64,000 bases of DNA from Saccopteryx bilineata (taxonomy: Eukaryota; Chordata; Mammalia; Chiroptera; Emballonuridae). The notes beneath the pieces were generated by a model that did not search any database, was not told where the DNA came from, and was given only the letters and a program-made list of their open reading frames with translations. Location: assembly GCF_036850765.1 (NCBI RefSeq), contig NC_089492.1, positions 98,165,022-98,229,021 on the forward strand, read 5' to 3'. Position 1 is the first letter of the stretch. Every line of letters begins with the position of its first letter. Position numbers and translations under genes: made by a program. Positions 9,656 through 22,215 of this stretch are shown here, in pieces.

Positions 9656-10766
9656 TTCAAGAAAGTGTTTAAGCTTTCTAATGTGTTTTATTGTGAGTGG
9701 GAAGTAACATTACATGAACATTAATAAAAAACCAATTATCCTCCTTCTTGCTTAAGATCTTTACTCCTGTTATATGTGGAAAGCATAATGAGTAAATATA
9801 GAAACCTGCCATTTCCATCATAGAAATTTCTCTTATAAGAAGCAAAACTGATTAAACTTTTACTCTCTGAAAAGTTTCTAAAAACCCTAAATAATAATAA
9901 ATAGTATAAACTACTTACCCCTCAAAACTGTTGATAAGCCCCTTTCCTAAGGCCAATTCTCTTCTCTGATTTTGTTGCACTAAACATTTTGCCAAGTAAT
10001 TACTTCTTCCATTATCTTCTTCTCCGTATATATTAGTCAACATGACATTTTAGAATTATGTCAAAAATGACTATATTTGGTTGGCCATTTCCCCTCTTGT
10101 CCATATGAATGTGAAAACCCTAAAGATTTTTTTAAGTAATAAAAGGATATAATCAGCAATTTGTTATCATCAAAACACCCAAAGTATTTTTGTTAAAACA
10201 GACATGCCTTTGCTACAGTTTGTCTAAGGAGCTCAGTAGTTTAAAATTTTGGTAATAAAACAGAGATCTCCTGCAAATTCCCTAGGGATGCAGTTTATTA
10301 AGGACACTGGCAGTACCTGATTGTATTACAGACATAAGTACCAGGAAGTAATACAACTTCCCTGGGCACCAAGCTTTTCCCCAGCCAGCTAGTGCAATCT
10401 CCAAACTTCACACTGCAAATCAGAGCTGCTCAAAGATATTGCAAGAGCCCACGAGAAATGTCTTTTTGCCAATATCTAAAAGGAAATGAGAACGGACTAG
10501 CCCTAAATCATTGCATCAGCGTCTCCCCAGCAATACAAAGGCAAAATCTGTATTTTTCTCATCTTTCTTCAGAGAAGCGATCTCATATCACTGAATTCTT
10601 TGCTTCTTAGACAGTGTTGCAGTTTGTCAGAGAAGCAAAGGGAAATGAATGGCTATCTATGGAAGCCAACTCGGTCCTCTTTCTCTCCTTAATATATTAG
10701 GTGAAAGAATACCTATAAGTGCTGCATCAGTTAAGGAAATAACAAAGAATGTTCTTACTAATATTT
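9656..10766. other. Unique-looking DNA, no gene seen
   Basis: No repeat family or convincing coding frame was recognised. The best frame, 72 codons at 10392-10610, has no recognisable motif and no splice or codon signal I can defend. Confidence 0.45.
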
Positions 10767-10935
10767 TTTTAATTTTTATTGAATGTATTGGGGTGATATT
10801 GGTTAATAAAACGATATCAATTTCTGGGGTACAATTCTATAATGCATCACCTATAAAGTGTATTATGTGTTCACCAACCCAAGTCAAGTCTCCTTCTCTC
10901 ATCATTTATCCTGCAATGTTCGAGAATGACATTCT
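10767..10935 (-). mobile_element. L1 3'-end fragment
   Basis: On the plus strand, 'taatttttattgaatgtatt' followed by 'ggggtgatattggttaataaaa' and 'ctataatgcatcacctataaa' is the reverse complement of the L1 3' terminus. The same wording occurs at 15090, 40441 and 58560. Only about 170 bp remain, a strongly 5'-truncated insertion. Confidence 0.8.
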
Positions 10936-12640
10936 GTAAATCTTATCGGAACAGAAGTCTTTTAAAAATAAATCCACTTTATATCCTTCACTATGATATG
11001 GAAATATTTTCCCCCTGTGTTCAGACCATAAAAAAATCTTTCTTGAATGAAAGGGGAGTGCAAAATGTCTAATATCCTACATGATCTCAGTGTAGCATCG
11101 ACTCTCAGATAAAACTCATATGACCCCAGAGCAAGGAACCCCAGCATGACTGTGGAATGGAGAGCAAAAATTTTTTTTCAAGATCATATTTAGAGCATGG
11201 CTTCAGGAAAACAAATGTCCAACCCTTCTTCCTGACCACCCCATTTCCCCAGGCATGTTAGGCAGGCTAGACACAGAGTCAGTAACGTGCTAAGTGAGCC
11301 TTTGTGTTTGCCCTTCAATACTGTTTAGGGGGACAGTAATTAAAGAAGACTGGTTTATATTTCTGAAGCAATCATAGAGACAGAAATGTTTAAACCCTGG
11401 AAATACATTCTTAAATATTCAGAACTTAATCATACTGGGATTAAATGTTGGCAGTAGATAAAAATCAGTTCATACCACTTTCCTTGGAGGGAATTAAAAC
11501 ATTGGCATCACCAGTCAAACTAATAGATCTTTGGACCTGACTCAGTGATTTACTTGAAGTCTGTAATATTTACATTGAATGTATAAACAAAATAAATGAA
11601 AAAGCAGCTGAACATATGGGACAACAACCATCAATAATTTAACTATTTTCCTCCTTGGCAGATAGAGAGAAATAACTTATGGGGCCAGTGGAAACATTAA
11701 AATAAGCTTTTGCCTCTTGGTTAATAAATCTGACAAAAATTCTTCACTTATGCCAGGGCACTGTTCCTAGAAAAGCTTTCCTAAGCCCAAGTAAGTTTAA
11801 CACTCCTTCAAATTTCATGGTCTAATCATGTGCAAAGATGCTTCTATAATTCTGTAATTCTCCAGTGAGGGGTAGGGAAAAGCAATTTTCTTTGATTTGT
11901 AAAGAATGAAGGTTTAACCAAACTTAAGGGTCAGTCATGGAGGATGTCTCCAAGTTTTTTCACTTAGCTATTTGTACATCACTGTACAAAGTTTGTAATA
12001 CTATTCCCATCCTAAGGAACAGCTAAATGACTTTCCCAAAGTCATAAATACCAATTGGGCAAATTTGTGTTCAGGGAAATAAAAAAAAAATGGACACAGA
12101 TTTGAGAGGCATAATAACATCTGCTAGGTTTGGAAAATATTATTTTCCTCAAGCGATTGTGTGTAATTCATATCCAAGCTTAGAATAATGTTACAATTTA
12201 TTAAGCTGTGTTGTGGTTCCATTTATATTTTATTTTTTACACTATAACCAGTTTTACAGATAATTTTACTAATCTATAAAGATCTTTCTATTTTTATAAA
12301 AATTAAATAATTGTACTTTGGTCCTTTTTTATGAAAAACTTCTAATTATATATAAGAGAGCAAGTAGCCATTAAGCAGCACAGAATTGAAATATGACTGA
12401 GGATCTCATGTGAGTTTGGAGCTAAGCACTGGAGATCAGGTCTTCAGTTTCCCACCCAAAAAATACCCAGGAAGAACCTTAAATTATCACTGAAAAAAAA
12501 AATATATATATACCATACACATGTGTGTGGTAAAAATAGTTAATGAGTGGTCTGCTCACACGATTTCTGCCCTCCTAGACTGATCAGATGGATAATATTT
12601 GGACAATGTAATCAATTTCACTTTCAAGCTTTTCAGGGGA
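10936..12640. other. Unique-looking AT-rich DNA
   Basis: No gene or confident repeat is recognised. A weak MIR-like scrap may be present at about 12000-12060 ('ctaaatgactttcccaaagtc'), too short to claim. Confidence 0.45.
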
Positions 12641-12649
12641 ACCATGAAA

Positions 12650-12800
12650 AGCACTCATGGTATAGAGACCACATTGTTGGTTTCCAGTTTCAGCTCACTC
12701 ATTTATGTGACCTTGAATAAGTCCTGGTCTCTCATCGATTTCCTCATCTGTGACATGTGAGTGATATCTCACTGGGCTGTGTAAGTATCAAGTGAACAAG
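12650..12800 (+). mobile_element. MIR SINE
   Basis: The order 'tttccagtttcagctcactc', 'tgtgaccttgaataagtcctg', 'tttcctcatctgtgacatg', 'tgggctgtgtaagtatcaagtga' is the MIR core in sense orientation. It is diverged, as expected for an element over 100 million years old. Confidence 0.75.
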
Positions 12801-13439
12801 CTATCATGAAGCTGAAATCTATCAAAACCAGTAAGCAAATCATTCACTATTCAAATAGATATGTGTCATGACAACTATGAACTACTCAGAGACCAGATGA
12901 AATGCTCCGAGGGACCTAGAGGAGACAACAGCCCCGGTCAGCAGACTGAAGGACTGAAGCCCCATCCCAAGCCTTACTCAGATATTTATTAGCAAGTGCA
13001 AACAACTCAAGGAAGCAGACAGCAAAAGTTTTCAAGAGGTGAAATAAAGTGCAAGGAACATGCTGAATCCTAATCTCTGTTCTGAGAGCCTAAACATTTC
13101 TGTTACTGAATCTTATCCTGCTGTTTTGCTGTTTTGCTGTTTTTATCCTGCACTGTTTCCAGTATGGGTCAGAGAGGCTCCTGGACTCCTGTCCACTAGG
13201 GCTTTTGCCCTCGGGTACCTTGCTGTCTCTAATTCTTCAGAGCATATTCCTACAGATATGCAGAAATAATAACCATTATGCCTTAATCCAAAATATTAAC
13301 AGAATGACAGAGAACATTTCAAAAAATAATCAGTTACTGCTCCCTCCTTTCCTACTCTGCCTTTAGACATTTTTGCGTAATACGTCATCTGCATTGGTAC
13401 AATATCAGAGTTCTCAGAAATATAAATAACTCCCAAAAA

Positions 13440-14600
13440 TCAATAGTGAGGAAACAATCAACTCAATTTAAGGTGGACAACAACTTGAATAAACACTTCA
13501 CCAAGAAAGATATGTAAATGGTGACAAACAATAAAAAGATGTTCAACATCATTAGCCATTAGACAAATGCAAATTAAAATCAAAATGAGATATCATTATA
13601 CACCTATGAATGGTTAATATATTGTTAATTGATATACCAAGTTTGGGGAGAATATAATTCTATATTCTCCCAGATTATAACAGAAACTAGAAGAAACTCT
13701 CATCCTCTGCTGATGAGATACAAAACAGAAAACCTATTCCAAAAAACAGGCAGTTCTTATTTTTATAAAATTATATGTACACTTAACAGCAACCACACTC
13801 CTGCATTTACCCTAGAAAAATGAAAAACATGTTCACACAAAAAAATTTTTTTTTTTTTTACAGAGACAGAGAGAAAGTCAGAGAGAGCAATAGATAGGGA
13901 CAGACAGACAGGAACGGAGAGAGATGAGAAGCATCAATCATCAGTTTTTTGTTGTGACACATTAGTTGTTCATTGATTGCTTTCTCATATGTGTCTTGAC
14001 CGTGGGCCTCAGCAGACCGAGTGACCCCTTGCTTGAGCCAGTGACTTTGGGTCCAAGCTGGTGAGCTTTGCTCAAACCAGATAAGCCTGTGCTCAAGCTG
14101 GTGACCTTTGGGTCTCAAACCTGGGTCCTCCGCATCCCAGTTTGATGCTCTATCCACTGTGCCACCGCCTGGTCAAGCTGTACATAAATATTTATAGTAG
14201 CTGTATTCATAATAAAAACCAGAAACACTCCAATGTAATCAATAACTAAACACTGGTACATTCATAAAGTGGAATACTACTCAGCATTAACAAGAAACAA
14301 GCTGTTAATATACACAACAAAAGCATTATGCTCAGTGAAAGAAACTAGTTTCTAAAACTTATGTGCTGTATAATTCCATTTATAGACATTCTCAAAAAAA
14401 AAAACAAAAAACCCAAAACCCTAGCTTTAGGAACAAGTCAGAGATTGTTAGGGGTTAGCTGTGGGTAACTTTGTGACAGAAAATTTGGAGGTGATGAAAT
14501 TGTTCTGCAGCCTGATTATGGTAAAAGTTACACTAATCTATATACATATGTTAAGACAATAAAAGTGTATGCAATAAAAATGCAATTATACAGTAGGAAA
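13440..14600 (+). mobile_element. Old L1 (L1M-type) 3' region, split by a SINE
   Basis: 'aacacttcaccaagaaagatatg', 'aaaaagatgttcaacatcatt' and 'aaattaaaatcaaaatgagatatca' are the ORF2 C-terminal region. After the SINE at 13846-14176 it resumes with 'tacataaatatttatagtagctg', 'ggtacattcataaagtggaatac' and a 3' UTR near 14440-14600. It is much more diverged than the L1 at 15084 and has no intact frame. Confidence 0.8.
13846..14176 (-). mobile_element. Bat SINE, 'GCCTGACCAGGCGGTGG' subfamily
   Basis: On the minus strand the head reads 'tgaccaggcggtggcacag', followed by 'ggatgcggaggacccaggtt', the 'agcaaagctcaccagcttgg' body, 'acatatgagaaagcaatcaatga' and a poly(A) tail (T-run at 13846). It sits inside the old L1. 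The first bases of the head appear eroded and the TSD is not clear. Confidence 0.88.
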
Positions 14601-14681
14601 TACTTTAAAATAAAAAAAATTTAAAGTATACTGCGTAACAAGCACTCTACTAGTAAAACCATCTTAAGAGTCTTTATTTTT

Positions 14682-14864
14682 GCTTTGGTTGAACAGCTTG
14701 GTTGGTTAGAGTTTCATCTTGAAGCATGGAGGTTGCCGGTTTGATCCCCAGTCAGGGCACATACAGGAACAGATTGGTGTTCCTCTCTCTCTCTCTCTCT
14801 CACTCTCTCTCTCTCTCTCCCTTGTCTCTCTCTAAAGTCAATAAATATTTTTTTTTAAAAAAAA
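14682..14864 (+). mobile_element. Bat SINE, third subfamily (short, CT-rich 3' part)
   Basis: The head is degraded ('gctttggttgaacagcttgg') but the B-box region 'ggaggttgccggtttgatcccc' and 'agtcagggcacatacaggaac' are clear, followed by a (CT)n tract and an A-rich tail after 'ctctctaaagtcaataaat'. This short form differs from both longer SINE subfamilies in the window. Confidence 0.8.
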
Positions 14865-15329
14865 GATTATCGTATATAAAATAAAATTCAAATTTCAAGG
14901 TAACCTTTCCTCTTTCAACATTTATCGCTGTTCTCAGCTTCACTCAGCAAAAAACCATCAGCAGGCAGTTTATTCATATTTGTGTGACTTAAGTCTTAGA
15001 TTTCACATTTATATAATAATAAAATATATCTAATGTAAAAATTCAAATATATGTCTACACAAATCTAAATATTCAGATATTTCTTTTTTTGTTAATTTTA
15101 ATAGGGTGACATTGATAAATCAGGGTACATATGTTCAGAGAAAACATCTCTAGGTTATTTTGACATTTGATTATGTTGCATACCCATCAACCAAAGTCAA
15201 ACTGTCTTCCGTCACCTTCTACCTGGTTTTCTTTGTGCCTCTCCCTTCCTCCCCACTCCCCCACACTCCCCCCTCCCTATAACCACCACCCTCTTGTCCA
15301 CGTCTCTGAGTCTCATTTTTATGTTCCAC

Positions 15330-18033
15330 CTATGTATGGAATCATATAGTTCTTGGTTTTTTCTAATTTACTTATTTCACTCAGTATAATGTTATCAAGG
15401 TCCATTTTTGTTGTTGCAAATGATGCAATGTCATCTTTTTTATGGCTGAGTAGTATTCCATAGTATATATGTACTAAAGCTTTTAAATCCACTTATCCAC
15501 TGATGGACACTTGGGCTGTTTCCAGATCTTTGCTATTGTAAACAATGCTGCCATAAACATGGGGGTGCATTTCTTCTTTTGAAACAGTGCTATGGTGTTA
15601 TTGGGGTATATTCCTAAAAGTGGGATAGCTGGGTCAAAAGGAAGTTCCATTTTTATTTTTTTGAGGAATCTCCATACTGTTTTCCACAGTGGCTGCACCA
15701 GTCTGCATTCCCACCAGCAATGCAGGAGGGTTCCCTTTTCTCCACATCCTTGCCAGCACTTATTCTGTGCTGTTTTCTTGATGAGCGCCAATCTGACTGG
15801 TATGAGGTGATATCTCATTGTGGTTTCGATTTGCATTTCTTTAATGATTAGTGATGTTGAGCATTTTTTCATCTGCCTATTGGCCATCTGTATGTCCTCT
15901 TTGGAGAAGTGTCTATTCATTTCTTTAGCCCATTTTTTGATTGGATTTTACATCTTCCTGGTGTTGAATTTTATAACTTCTTTATGAATTTTGGTTATTA
16001 ATCCCTTATCAGACGTATTGTCAAATATGTTTTCCCATTGTGTAGTTTGTCTTTTTATTCTGTTCTTATTATCTTTAGCTGTGCAAAAGCTTTTTAGTTT
16101 GATATAGTCCCATTTGTTTATCCTGTCTTTTATTTCACTTGCCCGTGGAGATAAATCGGCAAATATATTGCTGCAATAGATGTCAGAGAGCTTACTGCCT
16201 ATGTTTTCTTCTAAGATACTTATAGTTTCACAGCTTACATTTAAGTCTTTTAACCATTTTGAGTTTATTTTTGTGAATGGTGTAAGTTGGTGGTCTGCTT
16301 TCATTTTTTTGCAGGTAGATGTCCAATTTTCCCAATACCATTTGTTAAAGAGGCTGACCTTATTCCGTTTTATGTCTTACCTCCTTTGTCAAATAGTTGT
16401 CCATAAAGGTATGGGTTTATTTCTGGGTTCTCTGTTCTGTTGCATTGATCTATCTGCCTGTTCTTATGCCAGTACCAGGCTGTTTTTAGTACAATAACCT
16501 TGTAGTATAACTTGATATCAGAAAGTGTGATACCTCCTGTTTTATTCTTTCTTTTCAAGATTGCTGTGGCTATTCCTGTTCTTTTTTAGTTCCATATAAG
16601 GATAGGAGTTAGTTCTTTGAATATTTGGTAGAATTCACTTGTGAAGGCATTAGGACCAGGACTTTTCTTTGTTGGGAGATTTTTGGTAACTGTTTCAATC
16701 TCATTTTTTGTCATCAGTCTGTTTAGGTTTTCTGATTCTTCAAGATTAATTTTTGGAAGGAATTTGTCCATTTCATCTAGGTTGGCTAGTTTTTTGGCAT
16801 ACAGTTCTTCATAGTATTATCTTACAATACTTTGTATTTCTGTTATGTCAGTTGTTATTTCTCCACTCTCATTTCTAATTTTATTTATTTGAGTCCTCTT
16901 TTTTTCGTGGTGAGTCTGGTTAAAGGTTCATCAATTTGTTTACCTTTAAAAGAACCAGCTCCTGGTTTCATTGATTATCTATATTTTTTCTTTAGCCTGT
17001 ATGTCATTTATTTCCACTCTGATCTTTATTATTTCCTTCCATCTACTACCTCTGGGCTTTACTTGCTGTTCTTTTCCTAGTTCTTTTAGATGCAGGGTCA
17101 AGTTGTTTATTTGAGCTTTTTCTAGCTTCTTAAGGTATGCCTATAATGCTGTGAACTTTCCTCTCAGGACTGCTTTTGCTGTGTCCCATAAATTTTGAGG
17201 TGATGTATGCTCATTATCATTCATTTTTAGGATTTTTTTTATTTCTTCTTTGATCTCATTGTTAACCCATTTGTTATTTAATAACATACTATTTTGTTTC
17301 CAAGTGTTTGAGTATTTTTCAGTTTTCCTGTTGTAGTTGATTTCTAGTTTCATGCCATTGTGATCAGAGAAAGTGCTTGATACGATTTCAATCTTGTTAA
17401 GTTTGTTGAGACTGCTTTAGTGCCATAACATGTGGTCTATTGTAGAGAATGTATCATGAGCACTTGAAAAGAACGTATATTCTGCTGCTTTAGGGTGAAA
17501 GGTTCTGAAGATATCTATTAATTCGAGTTGATCTAGTGTGTCCTTTAAGTCTGTTGTTTCTTTGTTAATTTTCTTTCTTGAGGATCTATCTGGTGATGTT
17601 AGTGGGGTATTGATATCCCCTACTATTATAGTATTGCTATTGATCTCACTCTTTATATCCATCAAAGTCTGCTTTATACATTTAGGTGCTCCTATATTAG
17701 GTACGTAGATATTTATAATGGTTATATCTTCTGTTGGATTGCTCTCTTTATCATTATGTAGCGACCTTCCTTATCTCTTACTATAGCCTTTGTTTTAAAG
17801 TCCATTTTGTCTGATATAAGTATTGCTACCCCAGCTTCTATTCAATTCCATTTGCATGAAATATTTTTTCCATCCTTTTACCTTCAGTATATGTGCATCT
17901 TTTGTTTTGAGGTGTGTCTCTTGTAGACAGGGTCCTGTTTTCTTATTCACACAGCTACCCTATGTCTTTTGATCAGATTATTTAATCCATTTACATTTAA
18001 GGTTATTATTGATATGTAGTTTTTTATTGCCAT
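15330..18033 (-). pseudogene. L1 ORF2 pseudogene lacking most of the reverse transcriptase
   Basis: The start is the ATG at 18031-18033, giving 'MAIKNYISIITLNVNGLNN', the standard ORF2p N-terminus. Endonuclease text follows ('GDINTPLTSPDRSS', about 17600; 'TFFSSAHDTFSTIDHMLWH', about 17420). '[20 protein letters not shown]' (about 16600-16660) opens the RT region but is directly followed at about 16597 by '[17 protein letters not shown]', normally several hundred residues later. The catalytic FADD region is gone. Many stops are present. The C-terminal '[20 protein letters not shown]' zinc-knuckle region survives at 15750-15810. Confidence 0.92.
16590..16605 (-). other. Deletion junction within L1 ORF2
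   Basis: On the minus strand, sequence for 'FKELTPIL' runs into sequence for '(W)[11 protein letters not shown]', joining two parts of ORF2 usually about 1.1 kb apart. The plus-strand junction lies in 'tccatataaggatagg'. Whether loss came before or after insertion cannot be told from one copy. Confidence 0.8.
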
Positions 18034-18090
18034 TTTATTCTTTAAAGCTGTATTCCTCTTTTGCTTTACTCTTTTTCCCCTTTGATCTGT

Positions 18091-19041
18091 TTACAACAGG
18101 CCCCTCAGCATTTCTTGCAGCATTGGTTTGGTTGTAGTGAATTCCTTGAGGGTTTTTTTCTCTGGGAAAGCTTTTTATTTCTTCTTCAATTTTAAACAAT
18201 AGCCTGGCTGGATAATATAGTCTTGGTTGTAGGCTCTTGTTCTGCATTACTTTGAATATTTCTTACCATTCCCTTCTGGCCTCAAGTGTTTCTGTTGAGA
18301 AGTCAGATGTCATCCTTATGGGGGCTCCTTTATAGATGATAGCTTTTGTTTCTCTAGCAGCTTATAATATTTTCTCTTTATCACTTAGCTTTGGTATTTT
18401 AATTATGATGTGTCTTGGTGTAGATTTCTTTGGGTTTATCTTTAATGAAGTTCTCTGTGCCTCTTGAATGTGTGAGATTTTTCCCTCCATTAATTTAGGG
18501 AAGTTTTCAGTATGATATGATTGAACAAAGTCTCTATCCCTTGTTCTTTCTCTGCTTCATCAGGAACTCCTAAGATGTGGATGTTATTTCTCTTCATGTT
18601 GTCACAGAACTATCTTAGAGTTTCCTCAGACTTTTTAAGTCCCTTTTCTTTTTTCTGCTCTGCTTCTGTGCCTTTATTTATCTTGTCCTCTAACTCACTG
18701 ATTCAATTCTCAGCTTCATCCATCCTGCTTTTAATTCCTTCCATTTTGGTCTTCATTTCTGATATTGTATTTGTCATTTTTGACTGATTCTTTTTTATTA
18801 TTTCAATGTCCTTTTTTATATTTGCTATGTCTTTATTTAGGTATTCATAATGACCATCTATTGTTGTTCTAAGATCTTTGAGCATCCTAACAATCATTAT
18901 TTTAAACTCTGCATCTAGTAATTTGGTTATATCTGACTCATTCAGGTCCTTTTCTGGGTATTTCTCTTGATTCATTTGTGTTGCATTTCTCTGTCTTCCA
19001 TTTTGTCTGTGTATAGAAAAGTTTTGGCCATTGGAGTCCAA
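18091..19041 (-). pseudogene. L1 ORF1 pseudogene
   Basis: The N-terminal part from 19041 ('MDSNGQNFSIHRQNGRQRN') leads into a coiled-coil-like stretch rich in K, I, E and N ('YLNKDIANIKKDIEIIKKNQ'). The C-terminal domain is recognisable near 18140-18220 ('QPRLYYPARLLFKIEEEIKS'), and the frame should end at 18091. ORF1p is the trimeric RNA-binding chaperone of L1. Frameshifts split this copy, so no full protein can be made. An alternative start is the Met codon at about 18981. Confidence 0.85.
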
Positions 19042-20521
19042 TGGATGTGGCCTCTGTGATCCCTAGGTGTGGTCTGTCAGCTGGCCCACCACCCTTTCTG
19101 CTGCTGCTGCCTAGGGCGTTCAGGTATGGGCATTGCAGGTGCCTAGCTGCTGATGCTGTCACTATGGTTTCTGCCTCTCCTTCATGGGAGGGGCTATCAC
19201 ATGCCTGGGTGTACAAGCTTCAGCCGCCTTGGCCTTCACCCCACCCTTACATATGAGTTATATGCCACGCCCAGGCCTCAAGCCTCAGTACCCCAGACAG
19301 AGGTGAGCACCTTTGCTCAGCTGCAGGTCTTCGCCTGTTTCCGGGTTTTTGCCCCGCCCCTGCAGGAGTAGCCTGTTTGCTGGTCAACTGCAAGCCTTGG
19401 CTCTGCTGGCCTGGTGGGGCTGCACACTCCCTCTCAGTCATGGGTCCCCATCAGTTCTGGGCTTTTGTCCTACTCTCGTGGGAGGAACCGGCTCCAGTCG
19501 GCTTCAAGCCTTGGTTCTGCAGGCCCGGTGAGGCTGCGTACCTGCCCCCTTGTTCAGTGGTGAGTGTCTGCCCCTTCCTGGGCCCCTGCCCTTCCACCAC
19601 AGGCAGGAATGCAGGCAGGACTGCAGCTGGGCCTGACCACTTTTGCGCGTCCCCTCCACCCCCGCTGGGCAAAACTGAGCTCATACCTGGGCTTCAGCTA
19701 TGGCCCTCTGGCTTCTGTACTTGCCGAGGGTACCACGCTTCTGCTACCTGCTGCCCCCTGCCCTTTGGGGAGCCCTCAGCCATGTGGGTGGGGTTGCTGA
19801 AGCTCAGACCGAGCACTCCATACCATAGTCCCTAAAGCTCCCTCCTTCTAAGCAACTCTGCTCTGAGTGCCCTGAGGAGCTTGTTTGGCTGGTGTCCTGC
19901 TTCCCTTTGCTGGTATTGCTGTTTCCAGGGGAAATATTCACTTCAGATTTGGGGAGTGACTCAGCCCAGGGGTTAGGGGCTATCCGTCAAAGTGTTTCTC
20001 CCTGTGCCTCCTAGATTACACTCTCTTCTCACTGCTCTGGTCCTCTTCTCTCCCCACCCCTTGGAGCCCCGGGTGGGTGGTTGTGATAGAGGTTTTCTGT
20101 ACGTTCACTTTAAGAAGAATCCTGGGTCTGAGAAATCTGTCTCTTTCTCACAAACAATATCCTGACTTGTTTTGCAACTAAATACTGTCCATATGCCTCT
20201 TCTAGGCTCTGGGGCTGCAGGCTGGGGCTTTGTTCCTGGGGCTCAGGACCCTCCCCTCTTCATTAAACTCACTTTCCGCCATGTAAGTCTCTCCAGGCTA
20301 CCGTTCGCTCCTGGGAGTTGGGCAGCCCTCTTCGCATTTCTGCTTTTCCTACCAGTCTCAGTGTGGCATCTTTGGTGTTCCTTGGTTAAAGAGTCCTCTT
20401 AGTTTAGTCCAAAGTTGTGTTTTTCCAGATGATGGTTCTTAAAATTAAGTTGTAATTCACTTTGGTTCTGGGAGGTAAAAGTTGATACGTCCTCCTACTC
20501 CATCACCATCTTGCCGCTCCC
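19042..20521 (-). promoter_or_regulatory. L1 5' UTR (internal promoter region)
   Basis: This 1.5-kb block precedes ORF1, is markedly richer in GC and CpG than its surroundings, and ends at the 5' L1 terminus 'gggagcggcaagatggtgat' (minus strand). L1 5' UTRs act as RNA polymerase II promoters in both directions. The plus strand carries an antisense frame of 152 codons at 19377-19835, the longest in this UTR. Confidence 0.75.
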
Positions 20522-20539
20522 TAAATATTCATATATTTC

Positions 20540-22011
20540 AAACATATGAATGGACAATTTTTTTCATTTTTCTGTAACACTAACTTTGAAGAGTTTGCAT
20601 ATTTCCAATTCCTAAAGGAAAACTAGTTTTCAATGTCTAATGAATTACTGAATTTATGCCTTTTAATATCAATAAAGATTTGGGGAGTCAATTATTTTCA
20701 GTTCAATGTTTCTGAATTATTTATTTGAATGCTCAACTCCAGGAAAGTCACACTATTACTAGCTCATATTGATAACATGACCTCTTGAAATTTTTCTCTT
20801 ATTCCTTTATTCTCTCTCTCTTTCTCTCTCTCTCTCCGTTCTTCTTTCACACACACACAAACACAAACATACACACTAAACTTAAGCTATTGAAGTCTGG
20901 TTTAAGTTAACATTGAGGGTTTGCCTAGCCTGTGCCTCTTCTGCCTCTGTGAACTATAACTTTCATCCATAGGTTTAAATTCTAGAAGATAACCATCTTT
21001 ATATCCTGTGATGTTTTTAAGGTTCTGTCAAAGAGATATAACTAATAATGTATAGATTGAATGCATGAATGACCACCAAAGAACCTTGTCTAGGAAAACT
21101 GATAACCAAACAAAAAATTGAGTACTTTCTAAACTCAATTTGTTAACATTCACAATAATTTTGCTAAGAGCTGAACTATATTTTAAAACAATGTTGATTG
21201 GTTCAAGGATCAAAAGGGTAAATCTTTAAGCATAACAGCAGAGAATAGTAAATTAGATAGCACAGCAAGTGTCTCACTAGATACAGCAAGTAAGGAGTTT
21301 TCTCTATTGAAATCACACTCACTGCAGGTATTCGAGGAAACTAGGCAGTTAGTCTGTCCTCAAATACCCATCCCATCAACTTTCCAAGGCCTAAAATACC
21401 ACTACTAATTACCTGTCACTTTTAGTCTAGAGAAAATAACTACATAAAAAAGGCCTGGGGCTTGACTGCAATGCATGATGAGTTAAAAATAAAAACTTGT
21501 ATATTTAAAACAATTCATGAACAAATTAATACAAGATTCTATAGGAAAATATCTTTAAGCAGTAGGAAAACAAAGAGGTGAATGGAAGAGTATTGAAAGG
21601 TTTTTTAAAGAAACTGAGGCTTAGACTGAGCCCTCAACTCTAACATACTGAGAATAAAAGTGAGTCCCTTAAAAGTTGGAAATAGAGATTGAATGAATGA
21701 CCATGACAGTTCTAAGAACAGAACTGTAAAGCGAGGCACATAACCCAGAAGAGTCAGGACATTGCTATAAATAAATGATGAAATTATCCTTGTTTCTTGT
21801 ACCCTAAGTACTGGAATATGATGTTAGGTATAACAGTATATTATCAGTGAAGGCTAAACAAATTTCTCACGTGAGTTTTAAAACTAAGGCTAAATGGCTG
21901 CTTCCTGAAATACAGTTTGAATACCATTTAATAGACCAGAGATTATAGCTTTTTCTCAAGGCCTATGATGCTGGAAAGAATACTTGCTATCTAATGTACT
22001 ATCCTTGAACA

Positions 22012-22051
<40 letters not shown>

Positions 22052-22204
22052 ACACCTGGAATAAGACAATGGAAAAAGATGAAACCCTTTTATTTTAAAA
22101 GTAAATAAAAATATGCTGTCTGCTTCGGCTATAAGCTGTTTTAATTTTAAATATGTATTTATAATATTTAGAGCAAAGAAAATAGATATAGCAAAATTAA
22201 AACT
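20540..22204. other. Unique-looking DNA with simple repeats
   Basis: No gene is seen. A (CT)n tract is at about 20812-20838, followed by a short 'acacacacaaacacaaac' run, and an (AC)n tract lies at about 22014-22052. Confidence 0.5.
22014..22052 (+). repeat. (AC)n microsatellite
   Basis: About 18 AC units, interrupted once by 'ata' near 22047. It is likely length-polymorphic. Confidence 0.95.
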
Positions 22205-22215
22205 GGGAAAATTCC

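Larger units (their letters stand above)
15084..20521 (-). mobile_element. Near full-length L1 with internal deletion, 5.4 kb
   Basis: The element runs from a poly(A) end (T-run at 15084) to a 5' end that reads, on the minus strand, 'gggagcggcaagatggtgat'. The 18-nt TSD 'taaatattca(g/t)atatttc' lies at 15066-15083 and 20522-20539 with one mismatch. It contains a CpG-rich 5' UTR, ORF1, and an ORF2 of about 2.7 kb instead of about 3.8 kb. Numerous stops and frameshifts make it inactive. Confidence 0.95.

Noticed and set aside
15592..18787. Plus-strand frames of 70-105 codons
   Set aside because: They are antisense to L1 ORF1 and ORF2 remnants.
19041..19835. Several GC-rich plus-strand frames suggesting an exon or CpG-island gene
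   Set aside because: The region is the 5' UTR of a minus-strand L1 with a recognised 5' end at 20521 and TSD; it is kept only as a speculative antisense frame.
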